Part shown: piece by piece, positions 1 to 7,539 of the stretch
Position numbering within the stretch: position 1 is the first letter of the stretch
How the letters are laid out: every line of letters begins with the position of its first letter
Source: Agrobacterium sp. AGB01
Lineage (GTDB): Bacteria; Pseudomonadota; Alphaproteobacteria; Rhizobiales; Rhizobiaceae
Direction: 5' to 3'
Assembly: GCF_014851585.1 (NCBI RefSeq)
Contig: NZ_JACVAB010000002.1
Location: forward strand, 62,001-126,000
Length of the DNA stretch: 64,000 nt
Notes under the pieces: generated by a model
The model's input: only the letters and a program-made list of their open reading frames with translations
Told to the model about the DNA's origin: nothing
The model's database searches: none
Made by a program: the position numbers and the translations under genes

Positions 1-485
1 CGGCCAAGGGCATTACCAATGGCACGATCCCGATGGGCGCGGTGTTTGCCAAGCGTGCGGTTTACGATGCACTGATGCAGGGACCGGAAAACCAGATCGA
101 ACTGTTCCACGGTTATACCTATTCCGGGCATCCGGTTGCCTGCGCGGCTGGCATTGCAACGCTTGAAGTCTATGCTGAAGATGGCCTGTTGACCCGCGCA
201 GCAGAGCTTGCCGAATACTGGCAGGAGGCGCTGCACTCCTTCAATGGACATGCAAATGTCGTTGACGTTCGCAACCTCGGTCTGGTTGGCGCGATCGAAC
301 TTGCACCACGCGACGGTGCGCCGGGAGCCAGAGCCTATGACGTCTTTGTTGATTGCTTCAGCAAGGGTCTGCTTATCCGCGTGACCGGTGATGTGATTGC
401 GCTTTCGCCGCCGCTGATTATCGAGAAGGAACAGATCGATACGCTTGTGTCGATTATTGGCGACGCAATTAAAAGAGCAGCCTGA
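1..485 (+). CDS. omega-amino acid--pyruvate aminotransferase, C-terminal part (class III)
   Basis: The reading frame is open from the window edge, so the gene starts upstream and only about 160 C-terminal residues are seen. Class III aminotransferases use pyridoxal phosphate to move an amino group from an omega-amino acid (for example beta-alanine or GABA) to pyruvate. The segments GITNGTIPMGAV and HGYTYSGHPVACAAG, which follow the active-site lysine region in this family, match beta-alanine/omega-amino acid transaminases. The catalytic lysine itself lies near or before the window edge (the AKG at the start may be it). It ends in a strong terminator. The neighbouring ureohydrolase and amidase would release an omega-amino acid such as GABA, so a role in the same pathway is plausible but inferred. 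Confidence 0.85.
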   Translation, partial: AKGITNGTIPMGAVFAKRAVYDALMQGPENQIELFHGYTYSGHPVACAAGIATLEVYAEDGLLTRAAELAEYWQEALHSFNGHANVVDVRNLGLVGAIELAPRDGAPGARAYDVFVDCFSKGLLIRVTGDVIALSPPLIIEKEQIDTLVSIIGDAIKRAA

Positions 486-493
486 TCAATCCT

Positions 494-527
494 GAAAAAA
501 AGGCGCCAGTCACTGGCGCCTTTTTTT
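494..527. terminator. bidirectional Rho-independent terminator
   Basis: A perfect stem AGGCGCCAGT/ACTGGCGCCT is flanked by a run of A on the left and seven T on the right. It can therefore end both the rightward aminotransferase gene and the leftward LysR gene. Confidence 0.9.
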
Positions 528-548
528 GTAGGCTGTTTCAAAACACCA

Positions 549-1511
549 TCATTGTTTGTCGTCCGTGTCTTGTCGTGCCGAGCGGGAGCGGAGCAATGTA
601 TGCGCTGACCGTTTTGGCTCCGGCAGCTTGTCTTCATCCAGTGAGGCGTAAAGCCAGTCGATAAACACACTGACGATGGGAGCGTTGCGCATTTCGTGAC
701 GACAGGCGACGTGAAACGCGTCATCAGCCGGCACAGTCAAATCGAATGGCAGGACAAGCTCACCCTCGGCAATCAGGTTCGCGGCGGTGATGGTATCGCC
801 CAAGGCAATGCCCTGTCCATAAAGGGCGGCCTGTGTGGAAAGATGGGCGTCACTCATGAAGTGCTGGCGCGGGCGAGGTACGGCAGTTGCGTCTGCCGCC
901 GTCAGCCAGGTGTTCCATTCCCGGCCGGTATCCCCATGCAGCAGCACATGATCCGACAGGTCGCGTATCGAACGCAGTGGCCTGTTGTTGAGCAGGGTCG
1001 GGCTTGCCACGGGAAACAGCCGGATTTCGCTCCACAGGCTGCTCCATATACCGGGCCACCGGCCGTTTCCATAGAGAATGCACAGATCAATATCGGACGA
1101 GTTGAGCATGGCCGGATCATTGCCGGTCATTAGCGTCAGACTGATATCCGGAAACTGTTCCGAGAACCTGTTTAGCCGTGGGATCAGCCAAAGGGACAGA
1201 AGACCAGCCACGCTGCCGATCGTCAGTTTTCCGCCGGTTGCAGGGCGTGCCATCAGGGCAGTGGCTGCAGCAATACTGCCGAATGCCTGTGTGACGACAG
1301 GTAACAGGAGTGCACCCTGTGAAGTCAGTTTCAACCGTCTGCCGCCCCGTTCAAACAGCACTGTGTTAAGGGATTCCTCGAGCGACTTGATCTGGTGGCT
1401 GATGGCGCCATGCGTCACGTTCAACTCCCGCGCAGCGGCCGACAAGGAGCCACGTCTGGCAGTTGCTTCGAAGGCCCTGAGAGGGTTGAGCGGGGGCAGA
1501 CGACTGGACAT
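549..1511 (-). CDS. LysR-family transcriptional regulator (GcvA-like)
   Basis: A 320-residue LysR regulator. The N-terminal winged helix-turn-helix is near residues 6-65, with the segment SLSAAARELNVTHGAISHQI, followed by a LysR substrate-binding domain. This N-terminus (LPPLNPLRAFEA) is typical of the GcvA-like group. It is divergent from the ureohydrolase/ABC operon, with about 170 bases between them that contain an inverted repeat fit for a LysR site. It most likely controls that operon in response to the imported compound. The effector is not known from sequence. Confidence 0.88.
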   Translation of the reverse strand: MSSRLPPLNPLRAFEATARRGSLSAAARELNVTHGAISHQIKSLEESLNTVLFERGGRRLKLTSQGALLLPVVTQAFGSIAAATALMARPATGGKLTIGSVAGLLSLWLIPRLNRFSEQFPDISLTLMTGNDPAMLNSSDIDLCILYGNGRWPGIWSSLWSEIRLFPVASPTLLNNRPLRSIRDLSDHVLLHGDTGREWNTWLTAADATAVPRPRQHFMSDAHLSTQAALYGQGIALGDTITAANLIAEGELVLPFDLTVPADDAFHVACRHEMRNAPIVSVFIDWLYASLDEDKLPEPKRSAHTLLRSRSARQDTDDKQ

Positions 1512-1536
1512 TGAGCGTTGTCCTTGTGTGAGAAAA

Positions 1537-1566
1537 ATTCACATTAATTGCTACAACAATGTGAAT
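1537..1566. promoter_or_regulatory. inverted repeat, candidate LysR operator
   Basis: Arms ATTCACATT and AATGTGAAT (9 bp each, perfect) are separated by 12 bases. The site sits 25 bases upstream of the LysR start codon and in front of the divergent ureohydrolase operon. The position and the T/A-rich dyad fit a LysR regulator site, but binding is inferred. Confidence 0.55.
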
Positions 1567-1682
1567 TGCTTTTTCAATTGCCTTGCGTTGAAATGACGAA
1601 AACATGGGCAGTATTTTTACCGTCCAAAAAATGTGCGGCGCACCTGGATGCGTTGCTGGTCAATGTGAATGGGAACCACAAG

Positions 1683-2735
1683 ATGGCATTCGACGACAAA
1701 AAGCTGCAAGAACTGAAGACGAAGTATGGCGAAAGCCATGGCGGTGAACTGTTCGATCCCAAGTTCAGCAAGGTGGCGAGCAAGATCTTTTCCAAGAACG
1801 GCACACGTGTTGCGCCCTATGCTGGAATGCCGACGCTGCTGGCTGCGCCGCATATGCCTGTCGACAATGACGAGCCGGATTTCGGCAATCTTCAGGTTGC
1901 CCTGCTTGGCGTGCCGATGGACCTTGGTGTGACCAACCGCACCGGCTCTCGTTTCGGGCCGCGTGCGTTGCGCGCCATCGAACGTATTGGTCCCTACAAT
2001 CACGTTCTCAATTGCGCGCCGGTGCATGATTTGCGCGTCGCTGACATTGGCGACGTCGCCTTCCGCAGTCGTTACCGTCTGGAAATGAGCCATGACGACA
2101 TCGAAAAGCGTCTGAACCAGATTGTCGATGCCGGTGTTCTGCCGCTGTCAGTGGGTGGCGATCATTCCATCACCCATCCGATCCTCAAGGCGATTGGGAA
2201 AAACCGTCCGGTCGGCATGATTCATATCGATGCGCATTGCGATACTGGTGGTGCCTATGATCTGACCAAGTTCCACCATGGTGGTCCCTTCCGCAATGCG
2301 GTTCTTGATGGCGTTCTCGACCCGACCCGCACGATCCAGATCGGTATTCGCGGCTCGTCCGAATATCTGTGGGAGTTCTCCTACGAATCCGGCATGACCG
2401 TTATCCACGCCGAGGAAGTAACCGGCCTCGGTATCCCCGCAATCATTGAAAGGGCCAAGGCAATTATCGGTAACGGCCCGACATATCTGTCTTTCGACAT
2501 CGACAGTCTTGATCCATCTTTTGCGCCCGGTACTGGCACACCGGAAATCGGCGGACTGACGACGCGCGAAGTTCTTGAGCTGGTTCGCGGCCTGAAGGGC
2601 ATGAATATCGTGGGTGGTGATGTGGTTGAAGTGGCACCACAATATGATGCCACAACCAATACCGCACAGGCTGGTGCGCAAATGTTGTTCGAAATCTTGA
2701 GCCTGATGGTGTTTAGTCCTTCCGTCAAAAGCTGA
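1683..2735 (+). CDS. agmatinase-family ureohydrolase (guanidino compound hydrolase)
   Basis: A 350-residue member of the arginase/agmatinase family, which uses two metal ions (usually Mn) to hydrolyse a guanidino group to an amine and urea. The metal-binding motifs are all present: GGDHSITHP, HIDAHCDT and SFDIDSLDPSFAPGTG. The N-terminus is about 70 residues longer than that of short agmatinases, as in guanidinobutyrase and guanidine hydrolase relatives. The start was chosen at the ATG after GGGAA; the frame is open further upstream without a good ribosome site. It is the first gene of an operon with a PotABCD-type transporter and a nitrilase-family amidase. The substrate could be 4-guanidinobutyrate, agmatine or guanidine, and sequence alone does not decide. 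Confidence 0.85.
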   Translation: MAFDDKKLQELKTKYGESHGGELFDPKFSKVASKIFSKNGTRVAPYAGMPTLLAAPHMPVDNDEPDFGNLQVALLGVPMDLGVTNRTGSRFGPRALRAIERIGPYNHVLNCAPVHDLRVADIGDVAFRSRYRLEMSHDDIEKRLNQIVDAGVLPLSVGGDHSITHPILKAIGKNRPVGMIHIDAHCDTGGAYDLTKFHHGGPFRNAVLDGVLDPTRTIQIGIRGSSEYLWEFSYESGMTVIHAEEVTGLGIPAIIERAKAIIGNGPTYLSFDIDSLDPSFAPGTGTPEIGGLTTREVLELVRGLKGMNIVGGDVVEVAPQYDATTNTAQAGAQMLFEILSLMVFSPSVKS

Positions 2736-2812
2736 TGATGACTTATTATCCGTAACAAAAACTGGGGACGGTCTGATAAAAGAAGACAGGCCGAACAATA
2801 AAGGAGAAGTCG

Positions 2813-3901
2813 ATGTCTGAAAAAATTACATTGCCGGTCAGTCGCCGCACGGTTCTGGGAGCCGGTCTTGCTGGCGCATCCATGCTGGCCATGCCTTCCA
2901 TCCTGCGCGCGCAGGACAAGTCGCTGAAGGTTGGCGTCTACGGTGGTTACTTCAAGGATTCGTTCGACAAGAACATTTTCCCTGAATTCACCAAGGCCAC
3001 CGGCATTGCTGTTGAATCCGTTGCCGAGCCGACAGGTGAAGCATGGCTGGTACAGCTTGAGCAGGCCGCCAAGGCAGGTCAGGCTCCGGCCGACGTTTCC
3101 ATGATGTCGCAGGTGGCGGTTCTGAAGGGCCAGGCGACCGATCTGTGGGCACCGCTTGATCTTGCCAAGATCCCAAGCTCGTCCGGTCTCATCGATCGTT
3201 TCATCAACAAATATCCTGATGGCCGCGTGTCCGGTATCGGTGCGGTGTCCTGGTACATCACGCTGGTCACCAATACGGATGTCTACAAGGAAGCACCAAC
3301 TTCCTGGGAAGCGCTTTGGGATCCGGAAAATGCCGACAAGATCGGTCTTCTGGCACTGGTGTCCAACTCCTTCCTTCTGGAGGTGACAGCCAAGACATAC
3401 CTTGGCGGCACCAACGCACTCGACACCGAAGAGGGTCTTCTCAAGGCGTTTGAAAAGCTGGCGGAAGTGAAGTCTAATGTCAGCCTCTGGTACCGTGATG
3501 AGGCACAGTTCGAACAGGCGTTGAAGTCGGGCGAAATCCCGATGGGTCAGTATTACCACGACGTAACCGGTCTTGCTGCTTCGCAGGGTCAGCCGGTTCG
3601 CTCGACCTTCCCGAAGGAAGGCGGCATTCAGGACGCCGGTTCCTGGGTTCTGTCGCGTGCATCCAAAAAAACCGAAGAAGCGCATGCCTTCATCGAATAT
3701 ATGAGCCAACCGGCAACGCAGGCCGTGCTGTCGCGCAAGGTTGGCACAGCGCCAACCGTAAAGCGTGAACTGACCGATCTGACGGCGGAAGAGTTCGCGG
3801 CAGTGTCGACGGATATCGATCCGGTTATTCCACGTTACGATCTCTACCAGACCAAGTCTGACTGGTTGAACCAGAAGTGGACTGAGATGATTGCCGGTTA
3901 A
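2813..3901 (+). CDS. ABC transporter substrate-binding protein (PotD-like, Tat signal)
   Basis: A 362-residue periplasmic binding protein of the spermidine/putrescine (PotD) group. The N-terminus has a twin-arginine type signal (SRRTVLGAGLAGASML followed by an Ala-rich cleavage region ending near ILRAQ), which suggests export in the folded state. A good ribosome site (AAAGGAG) precedes the ATG. It lies 77 bases after the ureohydrolase gene and is followed by a strong hairpin before the ATPase gene. It probably captures a polyamine or guanidino compound for the ureohydrolase; the exact ligand is inferred from context only. Confidence 0.85.
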   Translation: MSEKITLPVSRRTVLGAGLAGASMLAMPSILRAQDKSLKVGVYGGYFKDSFDKNIFPEFTKATGIAVESVAEPTGEAWLVQLEQAAKAGQAPADVSMMSQVAVLKGQATDLWAPLDLAKIPSSSGLIDRFINKYPDGRVSGIGAVSWYITLVTNTDVYKEAPTSWEALWDPENADKIGLLALVSNSFLLEVTAKTYLGGTNALDTEEGLLKAFEKLAEVKSNVSLWYRDEAQFEQALKSGEIPMGQYYHDVTGLAASQGQPVRSTFPKEGGIQDAGSWVLSRASKKTEEAHAFIEYMSQPATQAVLSRKVGTAPTVKRELTDLTAEEFAAVSTDIDPVIPRYDLYQTKSDWLNQKWTEMIAG

Positions 3902-3924
3902 GGCACTCATTTACAAAACAACAT

Positions 3925-3949
3925 CCGGTCCGGGGAAAACCCGGATCGG
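3925..3949 (+). other. hairpin between binding-protein and ATPase genes
   Basis: A 10-bp stem (CCGGTCCGGG with CCCGGATCGG, one G-T pair) with a GAAAA loop lies 24 bases after the binding-protein stop codon. No T run follows on the + strand, so it looks more like an mRNA 3'-end stabiliser or leaky attenuator than a terminator. Similar structures lie at the same place in three other operons of this window. Confidence 0.7.
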
Positions 3950-3976
3950 CTTTCAAAAAAAATAAACGGGGAATGT

Positions 3977-5014
3977 ATGTCCGGTCTGGCCCTGAATAAT
4001 ATCGTCAAGCAATTCGGCAACTTCACGGCCGTGAATGGCGTCAGCCTGAATGTTCCGCACGGCACATTCGTCTGTCTGCTTGGCCCTTCCGGCTGCGGAA
4101 AAACGACATTAATGCGTATGATCGCCGGGTTGGATTTGCCAACCAGCGGCACGATCCGTCTTGATGGTGATGACATTACAACCGTGCCGACGCACAAACG
4201 CGACCTTGGCATGGTGTTCCAGTCGCTGGCCCTGTTTCCGCATCTGACGGTGGGCGAAAATATCGCCTACCCGTTGCGCATCCGTGGTGCTGGCAGGGAA
4301 GAGCAGAAAAAGCGCGTTGACGAGCTGCTGGCGATGATCCATCTGCCCGGTTACGCCGATCGCCCCGTTTCCAAACTATCTGGCGGCCAGCGCCAGCGCG
4401 TCGCCATTGCCCGTGCCCTAACAATTTCGCCAAAGCTTTTTCTACTGGATGAACCCCTGTCGGCGCTGGACGCGAAATTGCGTGAGGCGATGCAGGTTGA
4501 ACTGCGCCAGCTTCAGCAGCGTCTGGGCATTACCACCATTGTGGTAACCCATGATCAGCGCGAAGCGATGACCATGGCCGACACGGTTGTGGTGATGAAT
4601 GGCGGCGAAATACGCCAGGCTGCTGCTCCGGTCGATGTCTATCGTAAACCGGCCGATACCTTCGTTGCAGACTTTATCGGCATGACCAACCTTATTGATT
4701 TTTCCGCAGACAGTGCTGGCCGTGCTGTTGTGCTTGGCGAAGCTGTCGAGGGATTGGCACTTTCGTCCGGCCTGTCAAAGGGCGTGATTTCGGTGCGCCC
4801 GGAAGATGTCGAACTGACGGCGCCTGGTCATGGCACGATATCCGGAACCGTTACCTTTGTGCGTGATCTTGGTGGTACGATCGAAACATTCGTCGAGGCG
4901 GGCGGTAAGCAGATTGTTGCCGTGTCGACACCGAGCGCCCGTCCTCAGGTTACTGTCGGGCAAAATGTCGGCGTGAAGCTCGGCGCTGACGTCTGCGTGG
5001 TATTGAAATCATGA
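3977..5014 (+). CDS. ABC transporter ATP-binding protein (PotA-like)
   Basis: A 345-residue ATPase of the spermidine/putrescine type. It has Walker A (GPSGCGKTT), the Q-loop, the signature [15 protein letters not shown], Walker B (LFLLDEP) and the switch histidine (VVTHDQREA), then a C-terminal TOBE/MOP-like domain from about residue 240 (the segment ISVRPEDVEL). It powers the importer whose other subunits flank it. Its stop overlaps the start of the next gene by four bases (ATGA), so translation is coupled. Confidence 0.9.
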   Translation: MSGLALNNIVKQFGNFTAVNGVSLNVPHGTFVCLLGPSGCGKTTLMRMIAGLDLPTSGTIRLDGDDITTVPTHKRDLGMVFQSLALFPHLTVGENIAYPLRIRGAGREEQKKRVDELLAMIHLPGYADRPVSKLSGGQRQRVAIARALTISPKLFLLDEPLSALDAKLREAMQVELRQLQQRLGITTIVVTHDQREAMTMADTVVVMNGGEIRQAAAPVDVYRKPADTFVADFIGMTNLIDFSADSAGRAVVLGEAVEGLALSSGLSKGVISVRPEDVELTAPGHGTISGTVTFVRDLGGTIETFVEAGGKQIVAVSTPSARPQVTVGQNVGVKLGADVCVVLKS

Positions 5015-5865
5015 GACGGGAAGCGCCGCAAAAACTGACCGATTACGGGCCGCTGCTGTTTCCAGCCCTGATGCTGATCATTTTCTTCGTCGTTCCCTTT
5101 GGCACGATGATTTCGGTTTCGTTTTTTCAACGCTTGCAGGGGGCGTTTTACGAACCGGCCTTCGTTCTCGACAATTATGCCCGGTTCATGAGCCTGTTTT
5201 TCGGGCGTGTGCTTGGCTTTTCACTGATGCTTGCGGTGCTTGTCGCCATTTGCTGCGTGGTGATCGCCGTGCCCTTCACCTACCTGCTGTCGCGCTCGGC
5301 GCGAAAAGTGCAGGTACTGTGGCTGGTGACACTGTTGTCGGTGTTGTCGCTGTCTGAAGTCATGATCGGCTTTGCATGGTCAACGCTGTTTTCGCGCACC
5401 GCCGGTATCACCAACCTGTTTGTGGCGATCGGGTTGATGGAGCAGGAAAAGGCTCTGACACCAAGTTTTGGCGCTGTGTTGACAGGTATTGTCTACCAGG
5501 CACTGCCTTACACCGTTCTGGTGCTTTATCCCGCACTTGTGCGGCTTGATCCGACATTGACCGAGGCTGCGCGCACGCTTGGTGCTTCACCGATCAAGGC
5601 GTTCTTCACAGTCGTGGTGCCAGCGCTCAGAAGCACGATCATGGCAACCTCGATCATGGTGTTCATCTTTGCGCTCGGTTGTTATTTGCTGCCTCAGTTG
5701 CTCGGCCGTCCGCAGCACTGGACCTTGTCGGTGCTTATTACAGATCAGGCGATCTACCAGTCCAACATGCCGTTTGCGGCGGCCATGGCGGTATTCCTTG
5801 TTCTCGTAACCCTTGGGCTTGTCGGCTTGACGCTGTTTCTGGGACGGAAAGGAGAGGCGGCATGA
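5011..5865 (+). CDS. ABC transporter permease (PotB-like)
   Basis: A 284-residue inner-membrane permease with about six hydrophobic helices and the EAA loop (LTEAARTLGASPIKAFFTVV) that contacts the ATPase. It begins inside the ATPase stop (ATGA overlap) and its own stop overlaps the second permease in the same way. It pairs with the following gene to form the channel of the polyamine/guanidino-compound importer. Confidence 0.9.
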   Translation: MRREAPQKLTDYGPLLFPALMLIIFFVVPFGTMISVSFFQRLQGAFYEPAFVLDNYARFMSLFFGRVLGFSLMLAVLVAICCVVIAVPFTYLLSRSARKVQVLWLVTLLSVLSLSEVMIGFAWSTLFSRTAGITNLFVAIGLMEQEKALTPSFGAVLTGIVYQALPYTVLVLYPALVRLDPTLTEAARTLGASPIKAFFTVVVPALRSTIMATSIMVFIFALGCYLLPQLLGRPQHWTLSVLITDQAIYQSNMPFAAAMAVFLVLVTLGLVGLTLFLGRKGEAA

Positions 5866-6662
5866 CTACGTTTCTGAAACGCCTGTTCTTCACGCTGTTC
5901 GGCCTGTTTCTGGCAATGCCGCTGATTGTGGTTGCCGGCGTGTCCGTCAATGAAAAACAGACGCTGGCATTTCCGCCGCAGGGTTTTTCACTGTCGTGGT
6001 ATGGCGAAATTTTTACCAATGTCGAATGGCGTAACGCGCTGTTTGCATCGGTAACGCTGGCTGCTCTTTCGGCTGCACTTGCGTTGTTGATCGCTTTGCC
6101 GCTGGCGTGGTTTCTGTGGCGTCGTATCGCGCCATGGGCAAATATTTTTCAGGTGCTGGGTGTTGCGCCATTTACGCTGCCACCAGTTATCACAGCGCTT
6201 GGCCTTTTGACCTTCTGGGCAACAACAGGCTTTTATGGCCAACCATGGACGGCCGTTATCAGTCACGCCATCTTTTTTGTGACACTGCCGCTGGTGACGA
6301 TTTCACTGGGATTTTCCTCGATCGACCGCTCGCTGGTTGAGGCTGCGTCAACGATGGGCGCCAATGACCGCACCATCTTCAGGACTGTAGTATTGCCATT
6401 GATCCTGCCCTATCTCGTGTCGGGTTATGCCTTCGCATTCGTGCTGTCGCTCAACGAATATATCGTCGCCTATATGACTGTCGGTTTCACCATGGAAACT
6501 CTGCCGATCAAGATCTTCAATGCATTGCGTTACGGCTACACACCGACCATGGCCTCGGTGACCGTGTTGTTCCTGACAATTGCAGCTGTGGTCTTTGGTC
6601 TGGTGGCGCGGTTTGGTGACTTGCCGAAACTTCTGGGTGCCATGTCCTCCAACGACAAGTGA
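5862..6662 (+). CDS. ABC transporter permease (PotC-like)
   Basis: A 266-residue permease, second half of the channel. It has about six membrane segments and the EAA loop (LVEAASTMGANDRTIFRTVV). The start is the ATG overlapping the stop of the first permease, preceded by GGAAAGGAGAGG; an earlier in-frame start lies deep in the previous gene and was not used. The amidase gene follows almost without a gap. Confidence 0.9.
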   Translation: MTTFLKRLFFTLFGLFLAMPLIVVAGVSVNEKQTLAFPPQGFSLSWYGEIFTNVEWRNALFASVTLAALSAALALLIALPLAWFLWRRIAPWANIFQVLGVAPFTLPPVITALGLLTFWATTGFYGQPWTAVISHAIFFVTLPLVTISLGFSSIDRSLVEAASTMGANDRTIFRTVVLPLILPYLVSGYAFAFVLSLNEYIVAYMTVGFTMETLPIKIFNALRYGYTPTMASVTVLFLTIAAVVFGLVARFGDLPKLLGAMSSNDK

Positions 6663-6667
6663 GAGTC

Positions 6668-7447
6668 ATGAAGATCGCAGCTTTGCAGATGCAGTCGGTT
6701 TTGGCAGATGTTTCTGCCAATCTGGCGCGTATTGAACAGGCAGCAAAGGAGGCAGCCTCGCAGGGTGCCTCATTGCTGATTGCGCCTGAACTTGCTGTCA
6801 CCGGTTACGGGGCTGGCGAAGCCATGGCGTTACTGGCATCTCCGGCCGGTGGCGAGATTGAACAACGCTTGGCAGAGATTGCACGCGTCTATTCGATTGC
6901 CGTTGTGGCGGGGTTTGCAGAACGTGCCGGGGATAACGTTTATAACAGCGCGATCTTTGTCGATGAAAAGGGCGATAGCCGCATCTATCGAAAATCCCAC
7001 CTTTATGGCGAATACGAACGCGGCCTGTTTTGTGCCGAAAAACCATCGGCTGTGCTCGTTGAGCATGGTGGCATCACCTTCGGCATGCTCATTTGCTACG
7101 ATGTCGAGTTTCCAGAAAATGTCCGCCGTCTTGCACTTGCCGGCGCTGAGCTGGTGCTGGTGCCGACAGCCTTGCCCAAGGGGGCGTCGGGCAGCTTTAT
7201 TGCCCAGACCATGATCCGCACACGTGCCTATGAAAACCAGGTTTATGTTGCTTACGTCAATCACTCCGGGAGCGACGGCGCCTTTGATTATGCCGGACTA
7301 TCCTGCATTGCAGCGCCGGACGGCCAATTCCTCGCGCAGGCGTCCGCGGACAATGACGCCATTCTTTACGCTGAGATAGAGCCCGGGGCCTACGCGCAAT
7401 CCCGACAGGAAAATACCTATCTGCGCGATCTCGTTTCGCTCACATAA
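6668..7447 (+). CDS. carbon-nitrogen hydrolase (nitrilase family amidase)
   Basis: A 259-residue nitrilase-superfamily enzyme with the Glu-Lys-Cys triad in its usual settings: APELAVTGYG, YRKSHLYGEYE and LICYDVEFPE. Family members hydrolyse amides or carbamoyl groups, for example N-carbamoylputrescine or 4-guanidinobutyramide. It is the last gene of the ureohydrolase/ABC operon and is followed by a strong terminator. In the arginine-oxidation route, 4-guanidinobutyramide is hydrolysed by such an enzyme before a ureohydrolase makes GABA; the gene set fits this, but the substrate is inferred. A GTG nine bases upstream (6659, overlapping the previous stop) is an alternative start. Confidence 0.85.
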   Translation: MKIAALQMQSVLADVSANLARIEQAAKEAASQGASLLIAPELAVTGYGAGEAMALLASPAGGEIEQRLAEIARVYSIAVVAGFAERAGDNVYNSAIFVDEKGDSRIYRKSHLYGEYERGLFCAEKPSAVLVEHGGITFGMLICYDVEFPENVRRLALAGAELVLVPTALPKGASGSFIAQTMIRTRAYENQVYVAYVNHSGSDGAFDYAGLSCIAAPDGQFLAQASADNDAILYAEIEPGAYAQSRQENTYLRDLVSLT

Positions 7448-7490
7448 ACAACCAGACAGACGCTTCAAGCATCTGCCGGGTTACGGAAGG

Positions 7491-7533
7491 AAGCACGTTG
7501 CTTCAGGCGATCTGAGCAACGTGCTTTATTTTT
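7491..7533 (+). terminator. Rho-independent terminator of the ureohydrolase/ABC operon
   Basis: A perfect 12-bp stem (AAGCACGTTGCT/AGCAACGTGCTT) with a 12-base loop is followed by TTATTTTT. It lies 43 bases after the amidase stop and just before the converging putA end. Confidence 0.88.
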
Positions 7534-7539
7534 GTGGTG

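Noticed and set aside
1548..1682. Upstream extension of the ureohydrolase frame by 45 codons
   Set aside because: The extension overlaps the LysR-type dyad and has no ribosome site or family similarity, while the ATG at 1683 has GGGAA in front.
2381..3910. 509-codon open frame opposite the ureohydrolase and binding-protein genes
   Set aside because: It is a shadow of the codon bias of two real genes on the other strand, with no ribosome site or domain.
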